A stretch of DNA of 12,475 bases. It comes from Enterococcus wangshanyuanii. Lineage in GTDB: Bacteria > Bacillota > Bacilli > Lactobacillales > Enterococcaceae. The first letter of the stretch is position 1; each line of letters opens with the position of its first letter. This document shows, in pieces, positions 1 to 6,135 of the stretch. The stretch covers positions 1-12,475 of the forward strand of contig NZ_CP021877.1 in the NCBI RefSeq assembly GCF_002197645.1. Reading direction: 5' to 3'. The notes beneath the pieces were generated by a model that was not told the origin of the DNA, ran no database searches, and saw only the letters and a list, made by a program, of their open reading frames with translations. A program made the translations under genes and the position numbers.

Positions 1-2
1 TT

Positions 3-167
3 GCCTTGCGACATCAGGCAGAGCAGTTACTAGTTGTTCAATATCGTTCAGAACCAATTAAGCAACTAACTCCTATTGACATTGCTTTTGCCCAAAGCCT
101 AAAAGAAATATGCGGTTGTGTAGACATAAACGTACTTGATTTCATTATTCGTGAAAGGCGCTGTTGA
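3..167 (+). CDS. 3' end of a RadC/JAB-domain-like protein (partial)
   Basis: An open frame runs from the window edge to a TGA at 165-167 and gives 54 residues ending in REERRC-like sequence (actual end FIIRERRC). The stretch TPIDIAFAQSLKEICGCVDI followed by NVLDFIIRER resembles the C-terminal end of RadC-type JAB/MPN domains, where a 'P...D...t..Lkea....gi.vlDhiIig' pattern is usual. The catalytic HxH...D part would lie upstream, outside the window. RadC-like proteins are common accessory genes on conjugative plasmids and integrative elements; their function there is unsettled. No start is visible. A GC-rich hairpin (156-174) overlaps the stop. Assignment rests on a short tail, so it is only moderately sure. 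Confidence 0.55.
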   Translation, partial: ALRHQAEQLLVVQYRSEPIKQLTPIDIAFAQSLKEICGCVDINVLDFIIRERRC

Positions 168-174
168 AGCGCCT
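156..174 (+). terminator. Hairpin at the end of the RadC-like gene
   Basis: AGGCGC, loop TGTTGAA, GCGCCT form a perfect 6-bp GC-rich stem overlapping the stop codon of the RadC-like frame. No run of T follows, so this is a weak candidate for a factor-independent terminator. It may instead protect the 3' end or attenuate read-through into the gene that starts at 223. Confidence 0.4.
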
Positions 175-222
175 CTCACAAGTGATTCCTTCCCCAAATA
201 AAAATATGAATAGGAGAATATC

Positions 223-767
223 ATGGAAAAAACATTTACATTTGAAGACTTCACTATAAAAAAAGGAATGGAGACTAATGGAACCCCCAATCATTTTTTA
301 TTGGTGAAGATATTGCTAGCGTTCATACAGATAAACATGAACTTCAAGTTTTTGCTTACAAATACAAAGAAAGTGAAACTGCTGAATACTTTGAAATGAA
401 CTTTGGAAAAAAAGAGCCGTATGATAATGAAGATTCTTATGATTTCGAACTCATTGAATCAGACGAGTTCTCTCCCACAGAAGCGAATTTGAATGACTAT
501 CATGAAATAATTGAATATCTCTGTAATAATTTTGTTTCAAATTTTATTAAAGCACCCCTTTGTTTTCCCTATATCAAATATATTGACCAAACGAATACAG
601 ATTCTCTTTGCTTACTATTTGTTGAACGTGACGACTTCAAACTCTATTCAGAAACTGACATACCACAAGAAAATTACAACTCTGAATTGACTTGGGAACT
701 CATTAACACTTTAGAAAAAGAAAAGAAAGTTTACTACACTGTGGAAATCATCAAAGATTATCATTAA
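223..767 (+). pseudogene. Hypothetical acidic protein, frameshifted near its start
   Basis: ATG at 223 follows a good ribosome binding site (TAGGAG, 211-216). The frame begins MEKTFTFEDFTIKKGMETNG and then breaks. A second frame opening at the C run 284-288 continues with PQSFFIGEDIASVHTDKHEL and runs through the open frame beginning at ATG 396 to the stop at 765-767. Adding one C to the five-C run joins both parts into one protein of about 181 residues, so a single-base loss is the simplest reading. The protein is rich in Asp, Glu and Tyr, with no signal peptide, membrane segment or motif I recognise. It ends 14 bp before the next start and so probably shared an operon with the gene at 782. 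If the break is real, the only fragment likely to be translated in the second frame starts at 396 (123 aa), without an obvious ribosome binding site. Confidence 0.7.
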
Positions 768-781
768 AGGAGAAATTCAAA

Positions 782-1221
782 ATGAACACTAATGAACAAA
801 TCAAAAATGAAGCAATTAAAAGAATGCGCCAATTAGATTTGTATGAGGAAGCTATAAACAAATTTATTCAATCAGGAACGGTCTGCAAATCTGAACCGAC
901 AAACCTTTCAATATTAGGGATTGGTTCCAGCGTTATCGGTACTATCTATGAGTTAACCAAAGAACAAAAGAAATTATTTCTGACTTCGAAAAAGAATACG
1001 ATTCTATGGTCTATCATGTGATCGAAACTAACACCGAATTTGGTTTAGTAAACGACCTTTTGTATGTTTCTAATAATACCGATCAGTGGGAAATGGAACA
1101 GGAAGACCTTTCCTATAAAACCCCATGTGTCTATTGTGTAAATACAACTTATCCGGACTATTCCGAATTTGGGTCAATTGGAATTCAATCTAGCGGTGGC
1201 GGATTAATCAGAGTAGGTTAA
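782..1221 (+). pseudogene. Hypothetical protein, paralogue of the 1834-2295 gene, frameshifted
   Basis: ATG 782 follows AAAGGAGAA at a good distance. The first frame (MNTNEQIKNEAIKRMRQLDL onward) reads to a TGA at 1019-1021. The rest of the protein lies in another frame (KEIISDFEKEYDSMVYHVIE onward) up to the stop ending at 1221. Inserting one A in the run 966-969 joins them into 146 residues. The reconstruction aligns along its length with the intact protein at 1834-2295: shared features are EAI.RM near the N-terminus, DFEKEY, VYH.I.T.T..G, LYV.....W, and a C-terminal FG.I......GGL. From memory it matches a family of small uncharacterised proteins found on Firmicutes mobile elements; I cannot give a function. 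A hairpin (1231-1263) follows. Confidence 0.75.
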
Positions 1222-1230
1222 TATCATTTA

Positions 1231-1263
1231 TCAGAGCCTTTGTAATGATTAAAGAGGCTCTGA
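1231..1263 (+). terminator. Hairpin after the 782-1221 gene, before structured element copy 1
   Basis: TCAGAGCC (1231-1238) pairs with GGCTCTGA (1256-1263), with a further TTT/AAA match inside. The following bases ATTCTTCTT are T-rich but not a clean T run, so terminator activity is plausible but not certain. It occupies the same relative place as the hairpin at 3826-3853 ahead of the second structured element. Confidence 0.55.
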
Positions 1264-1278
1264 ATTCTTCTTAATGAT

Positions 1279-1802
1279 AAAACACGATCACTCCCTTCAA
1301 GTCGTTAACGATCGAGTTTAGGCGTGCTTGCAGCTCGCCCTTATTATAGTCGCCGTGCGTTCCGCAAGTCGACAAGAGCCCACTCCGTGGTATGCATTCG
1401 CCCTGGGGCTCATGCTGCGCTTGAAACAACTCTAGATTCAGTCGTTCTCTCGGTTCGCTTCGCCTTCGTTCTCTTCCTTTGACGCTTCGCTATCTAGACT
1501 TCTTTCATCACCTGGTTACACCAGCTGACCGCTCTTTAGTTATGAGGGCCGCCTGCAGCGTCCCTCACCCCACTTGGCTGCGCCAATCGGGGGCCCTTTC
1601 AAACCACAGACAGTGTTTATTTTTTGTTCGACCTTTTCGGCAACTTCGTTGCCTATACCATAGGCTCCGCTCACATTTGCAAGGGAAAATGCATCTACAC
1701 CTGCAGCCAATTAAAATTGGTGCGGCTGTGTACGCCCTTGCAAATCGCTTCTCCTATGGTATTTGCCGGTCAAATCAAACAAAAAATAAAACATGTCTGA
1801 AG
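1279..1802 (+). repeat. Large structured direct repeat, copy 1 (candidate ncRNA or leader)
   Basis: This 524-bp non-coding block is repeated almost exactly at 3867-4388, in the same orientation. It is visibly richer in G and C than its neighbours and packed with inverted repeats: TGCG/CGCA (1356-1366), CCAC/GTGG (1380-1390), TCTAGAT/ATCTAGA (1431-1437 with 1492-1498), CTGGT/ACCAG (1512-1524), AGGGCC/GGCCCT (1545-1550 with 1592-1597) enclosing CCCC/GGGG and TTGG/CCAA, and GGCAAC/GTTGCC (1639-1653). The 3' part folds as a long rod: CAGACA and TTTATTTTTTGTT (1607-1628) with AACAAAAAATAAA and TGTCTG (1778-1799); ATACCATAGG (1655-1664) with CCTATGGTAT (1753-1762); ATTTGCAAGGG (1675-1685) with CCCTTGCAAAT (1735-1745); and CCAATT/AATTGG at the tip. 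Short ORFs here are not credible genes. A large structured RNA is the best reading; a MITE is the alternative. Which strand is transcribed is not certain; the + strand fits the ribosome binding site that follows. Confidence 0.8.
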
Positions 1803-1833
1803 TAACACCTCTCAGGCGCATAGGAGGAATTTT
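1751..1833 (+). promoter_or_regulatory. Possible Shine-Dalgarno sequestering switch, copy 1
   Basis: CTCCTATG (1751-1758), the 3' arm of a rod stem in the structured element, is exactly complementary to CATAGGAG (1819-1826), which contains the ribosome binding site of the gene starting at 1834. The same arm can instead pair upstream with ATACCATAGG (1655-1664). The two pairings exclude each other, as in translational switches. This is inferred from complementarity only. Confidence 0.4.
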
Positions 1834-2295
1834 ATGGATTACTTAGAAATTTTAAACGAATCTGAGTTAGAAATTGAAGCAATTAACCGAATGACTATTC
1901 TAGACATACAAAAAGAATTGATTTCTGATTTTCTTTTACATCGAACTGTATTTTGCTCTGAACTTGCAAGCGTAGGAATTCTTAATCCCTGTCCATTTGT
2001 AAAAAAATATGAATTAGAAGAAGACACCCCAAAAATGATAGAAGATTTTGAAAAAGAATATAAATGTCTTGTGTACCATACAATCAAAACTCTCACAGAT
2101 ACTGGAACTATTTATAATCTATTCTATGTTCGCGAAAACAAGGAAGATTGGGAAACCCAACAAGACGATATTTATGCTTCGCTTCCTTTTGTAGCAACTA
2201 TCAACTTTTCGTCACCGGAAAATGTTAAGTTCGGTCAGATCCAAGTCGGACATCTCACTGGTGGACTATATAACAGATTTTATGAGGAGAGATAA
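1834..2295 (+). CDS. Hypothetical small protein, intact paralogue of the 782-1221 gene
   Basis: The protein has 153 residues. ATG 1834 follows TAGGAGGA (1821-1828), a strong ribosome binding site directly after structured element copy 1. It is acidic and apparently cytoplasmic, with no membrane segment or known catalytic motif. Alignment by eye with the broken gene at 782-1221 shows the same order of blocks: E.EAI.RM...D near residues 13-25, DFEKEY near 70, VYH.IKT.T..G..Y.L.YV near 78-97, and FGQIQVGHLTGGL near 134-146. The function is unknown. The stop (2293-2295) is immediately followed by the next ATG at 2297, and the end of this gene contains the GAGGAGAG ribosome binding site of that gene, so the two are very probably co-transcribed and translationally coupled. 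This copy is open while its paralogue is broken, so it may be the functional one. Confidence 0.8.
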   Translation: MDYLEILNESELEIEAINRMTILDIQKELISDFLLHRTVFCSELASVGILNPCPFVKKYELEEDTPKMIEDFEKEYKCLVYHTIKTLTDTGTIYNLFYVRENKEDWETQQDDIYASLPFVATINFSSPENVKFGQIQVGHLTGGLYNRFYEER

Positions 2296-2296
2296 C

Positions 2297-3820
2297 ATGC
2301 TAAAAGATAGACTAAAAAGAGAACGGTACAAAGACCCAAACCCTGTATTTGATTTACTTTGCAATGATCTAAAACACTTAAACTCTGGTAGCAACAAAGT
2401 TTTGATACCCGACGCCGATTTAGGTGAACTTGCTCTTAGTTCCATGAAATTTCGATATGGAGTGAAGGAAGAATATGCCCTATTAGAAAAAGACTTTGAG
2501 AAATCAAACAACCTTGAAAATCAAGGATTCGAAGTAGTCGGTACTGATTTCTTAACGTTTGCCACACATATTGAATTTGACATTATTCTTTTAGATCCAC
2601 CCGTAGAAAAAAGTGAAGACTACTTGTTAAAAGCATTCGAACTCGCTCAAAAGCAAGTAGACAAAAGTTGCTACATTTCAGCGCTCATACGCGCTGACAT
2701 CATTCAAAATCCAAGCACAGCATTACAAGCAGCACTTGAAAACAACGAAACAGAAATAACCTTTCATAAAAATGTTAAGCCTGAATCAAAAGAAGAGGTC
2801 GCCCTAGTTCGCGTATCAGTCACTAAAGCGACAGATAATGTCCACAAGATTTATGACAGACTTTTAGCTACTAAAGGCTTTGAACCTGCTCAGACAGCAC
2901 TAGAAAGAGGTCTAAGCACCATTGTTTCTGATCGTGATCTTGAAGAGCGTTTTAAAAGATATCCGCTTTCTTATTAGTTCTTACAATGAACATATTTCTT
3001 TACTTAAGAAAAAATATCTGTTTGACAATTCACTCAATATGTTTGAGTCGATTATGAAACAAAAGCATAAATTTGGATCGTTTAGTTATAGACGAAATGA
3101 CCTAACTCTTAATCAGAAATAAAAAGCATTCGCAGTCAGTATTGGGAGAAAATCCTAAAAACTGACGAGTTCCGCAAAAAATTAACACGGCATGGATCAA
3201 GTTTGATCACTGATAAAATTGATTCCGCCACTAAACTTGAAATCACGGAAGAAAATGTTCTTTTATTGCTCACTGCTTTAATGTCAAATGGATATGAGGT
3301 AATTCTTGATAGTTGTGTAGAATGGTTCAAAAAAATGACCGGCAATCACCAAAATGAATACAGCAAAAACATTCACTACTACAATGGATTCAAGACAAAT
3401 GACGCCTTCAAGGTAAATTCAAAAATAATAATTCCTGCTTACCAAGCTTCATCTTATTATGAAACAGTATCATTCGGCTATGGTCATCCTTTAGAAGAAA
3501 ACTTTAAGCATATAACACACGGAATGCAAGACTACATGAACGATCTAATAACCATGTTTAAACTGATCAAACCAGATATTCCAACAACTTTTACTGCGAA
3601 TGACTACGGCGATTTAGAAAACGAATTTCTTCGTTTTAAAGTGTTCAAAAAAGGAACTATTCACATTTGGTTTAAAGACCTAGAAACACTTGATAAATTC
3701 AATCTAATATGTGGGCAAAAATTTGGTTGGGTTCCTTCATCTGAGGAAATGAAGCAAGATCCCGAAGCATTACGCTTTGCCAAAAATGAATTTCCAAATA
3801 TTCAAAACTTGCTGAATTAA
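2297..3820 (+). pseudogene. Methyltransferase-like / DUF4942-type protein, two frameshifts
   Basis: ATG 2297 is chosen because GAGGAGAG lies just upstream; an earlier in-frame start at 2222 would overlap the previous gene. Three frames join into about 507 residues. Part 1 (2297 to about 2953) looks like a class I SAM-dependent methyltransferase fold, with DFLTFATHIEFDIILLDPPV around residues 84-103. Part 2 (to about 3119) contains SSYNEHISLLKKKYLFDN. Part 3 (about 3120-3820) contains IRSQYWEKILKTDEFRKKLT and SKNIHYYNGFKTNDAFKVNS, typical of DUF4942 regions in mobile-element methyltransferases. Frames join if one base is removed at TTTTAAAA (2950-2957) and one A is added at 3117-3119. Motif I lacks the glycine loop (PDADLG instead of a PSAGTG-like loop) and motif IV is DPPV rather than [DN]PP[YFW], so even the repaired protein may not methylate. 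The family identification is from memory and fairly confident. Confidence 0.75.
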
Positions 3821-3825
3821 AACAA

Positions 3826-3853
3826 GAGTCTCTTTGCAAATGCAAAGAGACTC
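3826..3853 (+). terminator. Perfect hairpin after the methyltransferase-like gene
   Basis: GAGTCTCTTTGCA (3826-3838) and TGCAAAGAGACTC (3841-3853) are 13-base perfect inverted repeats only 2 bases apart, giving a strong stem. The following CCTCCTTACGG has no T run, so it is not a textbook intrinsic terminator. It sits just before structured element copy 2, matching the arrangement at 1231-1263. Confidence 0.6.
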
Positions 3854-3866
3854 CCTCCTTACGGAG

Positions 3867-4388
3867 AAAACACGATCACTCCCTTCAGGTCGTCAACGAT
3901 CGAGTTTAGCGTGCTTGCAGCTCGCCCTTATCATAGTCGCCGTGCGTTACGCAAGTCGACAAGAGCCCACTTCGTGGTATGCATTCGCCCTGGGGCTCAT
4001 GCTGCGCTTGAAACAACTCTAGATTCAGTCGTTCTCTCGGTTCGCTTCGCCTTCGTTCTCTTCCTTTGACGCTTCGCTATCTAGACTTCTTTCATCATCT
4101 GGTTACACCAGCTGACCGCTCTTTAGTTATGAGGGCCGCCTGCGTCGTCCCTCACCCCACTTGGCTGCGCCAATCGGGGGCCCTTTTAAACCACAGACAG
4201 TGTTTATTTTTTGTTCGACCTTTTTCGGCAACTTCGTTGCCTATACCATAGGCTCCGCTCACATTTGCAAGGGAAGATACACCTACACCTGCAGCCATTA
4301 TAAATTGGTGCAGCTGTACGCCCTTGCAAATTGCTTCTCCTATGGTATTTGCCGGTCAAATCAAACAAAAAATAAAACATGTCTGAAG
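3867..4388 (+). repeat. Large structured direct repeat, copy 2 (candidate ncRNA or leader)
   Basis: This is the second copy of the block at 1279-1802. I count roughly twenty differences over 522 bp. The main stems are kept: GGCAAC/GTTGCC, ATACCATAGG (4243-4252) with CCTATGGTAT (4339-4348), TTTGCAAGGG with CCCTTGCAAA, and the TTTATTTTTTGTT/AACAAAAAATAAA rod base. Several differences fall in loops: TGCG-TTC-CGCA becomes TGCG-TTA-CGCA, and CCAC-TCC-GTGG becomes CCAC-TTC-GTGG, while the stems do not change. That pattern favours selection on the fold. Unlike gene duplicates, the neighbours of the two copies are unrelated upstream, and downstream only the ribosome-binding region is similar. No coding potential is supported. 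Confidence 0.8.
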
Positions 4389-4422
4389 GGAAGGTCTCAT
4401 GCATGACTTAGGAGGAATTCTT
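4337..4422 (+). promoter_or_regulatory. Possible Shine-Dalgarno sequestering switch, copy 2
   Basis: CTCCTA (4337-4342) in the rod arm is complementary to TAGGAG (4409-4414), the ribosome binding site of the gene starting at 4423. The pairing is shorter than in copy 1 (6 against 8 bases) and any element ending in CTCC could do this by chance, but the arrangement is the same in both copies. Confidence 0.3.
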
Positions 4423-4751
4423 ATGGAACCAGGTAAACTAATAGTCGCAAAAAAAGTAAATGGTGAAGTACAAACTGAATTACTACTCTTTTGAGCCCCT
4501 TGACCGACATTAGTATGCTTCTGGTACAAACAAATTTATTTTCAATGGATCTTAGTAAAACACTCACTGTCTTTCACGGATTGTATCTTCCTGATCAAGC
4601 AAAAGAAACCATCACTATTCGCTGGGAAGATCGCATTGAAACATTTACCGGCAGCATTATATTTGCTGGTCGTGATTTACTAAAAAATGTTCTCAGCTTG
4701 GACCCGATTGCTGTAGAGGAAGTCAGAATAAAATTAAAGGAGATCAAGTAG
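4423..4751 (+). pseudogene. Hypothetical protein, frameshifted
   Basis: ATG 4423 follows TAGGAGGA (4409-4416). The first frame reads MEPGKLIVAKKVNGEVQTEL then LLF and stops at TGA 4492-4494. A second frame open from 4491 reads SPLTDISMLLVQTNLFSMDL and continues to the stop ending at 4751. Adding one T to the run 4489-4492 gives a single protein of about 109 residues. Charged and hydrophobic residues alternate as in a small beta-rich protein, for example TITIRWEDRIETFTGSIIFA. I do not recognise a family. The stop is one base before the next ATG (4753), and the end of this gene supplies that gene's AAGGAGA ribosome binding site, so the two form a coupled pair. Confidence 0.65.
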
Positions 4752-4752
4752 C

Positions 4753-4948
4753 ATGAAAAAAACTGATCATCTTGCTTTTTATGCACCATCTAGTACGCGC
4801 AGCAAAGGGTATTCTGGTCCTATTTTCAATAGGAATCATACTATTGAGCATCCAAACCTATCAAGCTCAAACCCACTCGTATCAATCAAATGTAATTGTT
4901 TTTACCGGCATTCTATCGTTAATTTTTCTTTTTTGCTGGAGAGATTGA
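4753..4948 (+). pseudogene. Small two-segment membrane protein, frameshifted at its start
   Basis: ATG 4753 is preceded by AAGGAGATC. Read directly from this ATG the frame gives a non-descript 70-residue product. If the seven-A run 4756-4762 is shortened by one A, the frame becomes MKKLIILLFMHHLVRAAKGI and continues to TGA 4946-4948, for 64 residues. That version has two clear hydrophobic segments, GILVLFSIGIILLSI and VIVFTGILSLIFLFCW, separated by a polar stretch, and a positively charged N-terminus. This is far more protein-like, so I take a one-base insertion as the explanation. An internal ATG in this frame could give a shorter product. Function unknown; it is coupled to the upstream gene. 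Confidence 0.6.
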
Positions 4949-5021
4949 GTAAAATGCTGATTTAATTGGGCTAATTGTGTAAAATGAATGAGAGCAACTA
5001 TTCTGAAGGAGGAAATACATT

Positions 5022-5492
5022 ATGGAAAATGCAACATGCAAATACTGCGGAACGGATCTAGATCAACACTTGACCTGCTCATACTGCAGCATAACTTTTT
5101 CTCCGGAAGAAGTATGTTTCAATCAGGAACGCCCACATCAAATGGTCGATAGCATTCCAATTATCGACGACTTCGAAACAATGATTTTTGAGCTTATGTC
5201 GCGACCAACTGAGACATTGCTTAAAGAGAAAACGATCACTCTTTACTATCTTTTGCGTGCAGCAAGAAAAGCAAAAGATAAATACTTCAGAGCAAAAGAC
5301 CAGGAACGTCTGACGTTCTTCCAAAAGAAAGTATATACCATCGAAAATATTCTACTGGAGAGAGAAGGAACATTCCCGTTGTCGATCTCTGATAACTTGC
5401 TGAAGAAAAAAAGTATTCAGGTCAACAAGTTTGAGCAGTCACTTGCTGAGAACAACAGAGATAAAATGACTAGACTCATTATCCGAATGTAA
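5022..5492 (+). CDS. Zinc-ribbon hypothetical protein
   Basis: The protein has 156 residues. ATG 5022 follows AAGGAGG at optimal spacing. The N-terminus carries Cys6-x2-Cys9 and Cys19-x2-Cys22 (CKYCGTDLDQHLTCSYC), a compact zinc-ribbon knuckle pair. The remainder is rich in Lys, Glu, Leu and Arg and predicted helical, with a basic stretch around YYLLRAARKAKDKYFRAKDQ (about residues 75-94). It could bind nucleic acid or a protein partner; I cannot name a family. It is the last gene of the left array and ends just before a bidirectional terminator (5518-5567). It is intact, unlike its four upstream neighbours at 223, 782, 2297 and 4423 and the small membrane gene at 4753. It has a 73-bp upstream gap in which I could not identify a convincing promoter. 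Confidence 0.8.
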   Translation: MENATCKYCGTDLDQHLTCSYCSITFSPEEVCFNQERPHQMVDSIPIIDDFETMIFELMSRPTETLLKEKTITLYYLLRAARKAKDKYFRAKDQERLTFFQKKVYTIENILLEREGTFPLSISDNLLKKKSIQVNKFEQSLAENNRDKMTRLIIRM

Positions 5493-5517
5493 CAAACAAC
5501 TAATAATAAAAATGAAA

Positions 5518-5567
5518 AAAAGAGTTAAAAACATGTCATAAGTGCTTTTAACTCTTTTGATTTTTTT
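5518..5567. terminator. Bidirectional intrinsic terminator
   Basis: AAAAGAGTTAAAA (5518-5530) and TTTTAACTCTTTT (5546-5558) form a 13-bp perfect stem with a 15-base loop, followed on the + strand by GATTTTTTT and on the - strand by a T-rich complement. It lies between the zinc-ribbon gene (+) and the abiH remnant (-), which converge here. Confidence 0.85.
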
Positions 5568-5921
5568 CATTGTATCGACTTTATCAGATTGGTTTCTTCG
5601 TCATACTCAATCTGGATCTCTTTTACTTTTAGCCTGCATTCAAGACTAAGCTTATGCAACAAGTTTTTTCCATGATCCTTATTATCTAGCGTTTCTCCAT
5701 ACCTTTTGATCAATTTCGTAATCGCCTCTAAACACTGAGGAAAAGCATTCTTTGAATAATTTACGTAATAGAAAATAAGATCCACATCACTATCATAGAT
5801 ATTGTAGTAGTCAAAGATTGATTGAAAATAGGAATAATCAGCAACACTTAATGAGTGACCAAAAAATATGATTTGCTCAATATTTTTTGGCATTTTTAAC
5901 GTCACTTTTTGCCAATGAATC
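5567..5921 (-). pseudogene. abiH: abiH-like abortive infection gene, 5' end lost at transposon junction
   Basis: On the - strand an open frame runs from the transposon border at 5921 to TGA at 5567-5569. It encodes a C-terminal fragment of about 117 residues beginning IHWQKVTLKMPKNIEQIIFF. The block IIFFGHSLSVADYSYFQSIF followed by DYYNIYDSDVDLIFYYVNY is characteristic of the C-terminal part of AbiH-family phage-resistance proteins, where a GHSL..D motif is conserved. Family members are usually about 300 residues or more, so most of the gene is missing. The frame is in phase right up to the inverted repeat and reaches a stop (TGA) within it, which shows that the transposon edge truncates the gene. 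The missing 5' part is not on the other side of the transposon. A GTG at 5905 is the only in-frame start, without a convincing ribosome binding site. Confidence 0.8.
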
Positions 5922-5959
5922 GGGGTTCACGTATCAATGGAACGAAATTTTACTCTAAG
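5922..5959 (+). repeat. Left terminal inverted repeat (IRL) of the Tn3-family transposon
   Basis: The 38-bp end starts GGGGTTCACGTATCA, contains TGGAACGAAATTTTAC and ends TCTAAG. It has the Tn3-family signature (GGGG start, central TGGAACGAAA, TAAG end). It matches the right end with four mismatches in the first 32 positions or fewer by my reading. Confidence 0.9.
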
Positions 5960-6051
5960 ATTTCTTACATGAATTTGTAAACCCTATAAAATCAACGTTT
6001 CTAAATTTAATTATGAGAACTTACTCATTTTACAGAGGTTTTCTCTCGGAA

Positions 6052-6073
6052 CAATGGAACGAAATTTTACGGT
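6052..6073 (+). repeat. Internal extra copy of the inner half of the inverted repeat
   Basis: CAATGGAACGAAATTTTAC (6052-6070) is an exact 19-base direct repeat of 5935-5953 inside IRL. The next bases GGTA match the corresponding inner bases of the right end instead of the left. The outer part of the repeat (GGGG through GTAT) is not present here. In Tn3-family ends the inner part is the main transposase-binding domain, so this may be an extra binding site or a relic of an end rearrangement. Confidence 0.75.
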
Positions 6074-6090
6074 AGGGGTTAAAACACGAA

Positions 6091-6129
6091 CAATAAAAAG
6101 AGCTATCTATCTTTTTTAGATAAATAGCT
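6091..6129 (-). terminator. Intrinsic terminator of tnpA
   Basis: On the - strand AGCTATTTATCT, loop AAAAAA, AGATAGATAGCT form a 12-bp stem with one G-T wobble, followed by CTTTTTATTG. It starts a few bases after the tnpA stop codon at 6136-6138. Confidence 0.8.
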
Positions 6130-6135
6130 GTGTGA

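Noticed and set aside
76..106. TTGACA ... TAAAAG promoter-like boxes
   Set aside because: They are inside the RadC-like reading frame, the spacing is 18 and the second box is weak; chance is likely in AT-rich DNA.
1479..1805. 108-codon open frame inside structured element copy 1, repeated at 4066-4251
   Set aside because: It lies within the palindrome-rich repeat, has no ribosome binding site, and the frame is changed between copies by indels. It is a by-product of conserved RNA or DNA structure.
2222..2296. Upstream in-frame start for the methyltransferase-like gene
   Set aside because: It overlaps the intact preceding gene; ATG 2297 has the ribosome binding site.
4204..4404. Open frames on both strands inside structured element copy 2
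   Set aside because: These are overlapping frames in opposite directions through a self-complementary rod, as expected of palindromic DNA.
5022..5090. Functional assignment of the zinc-ribbon protein to a known regulator family
   Set aside because: Two CxxC pairs alone are too common to name a family.
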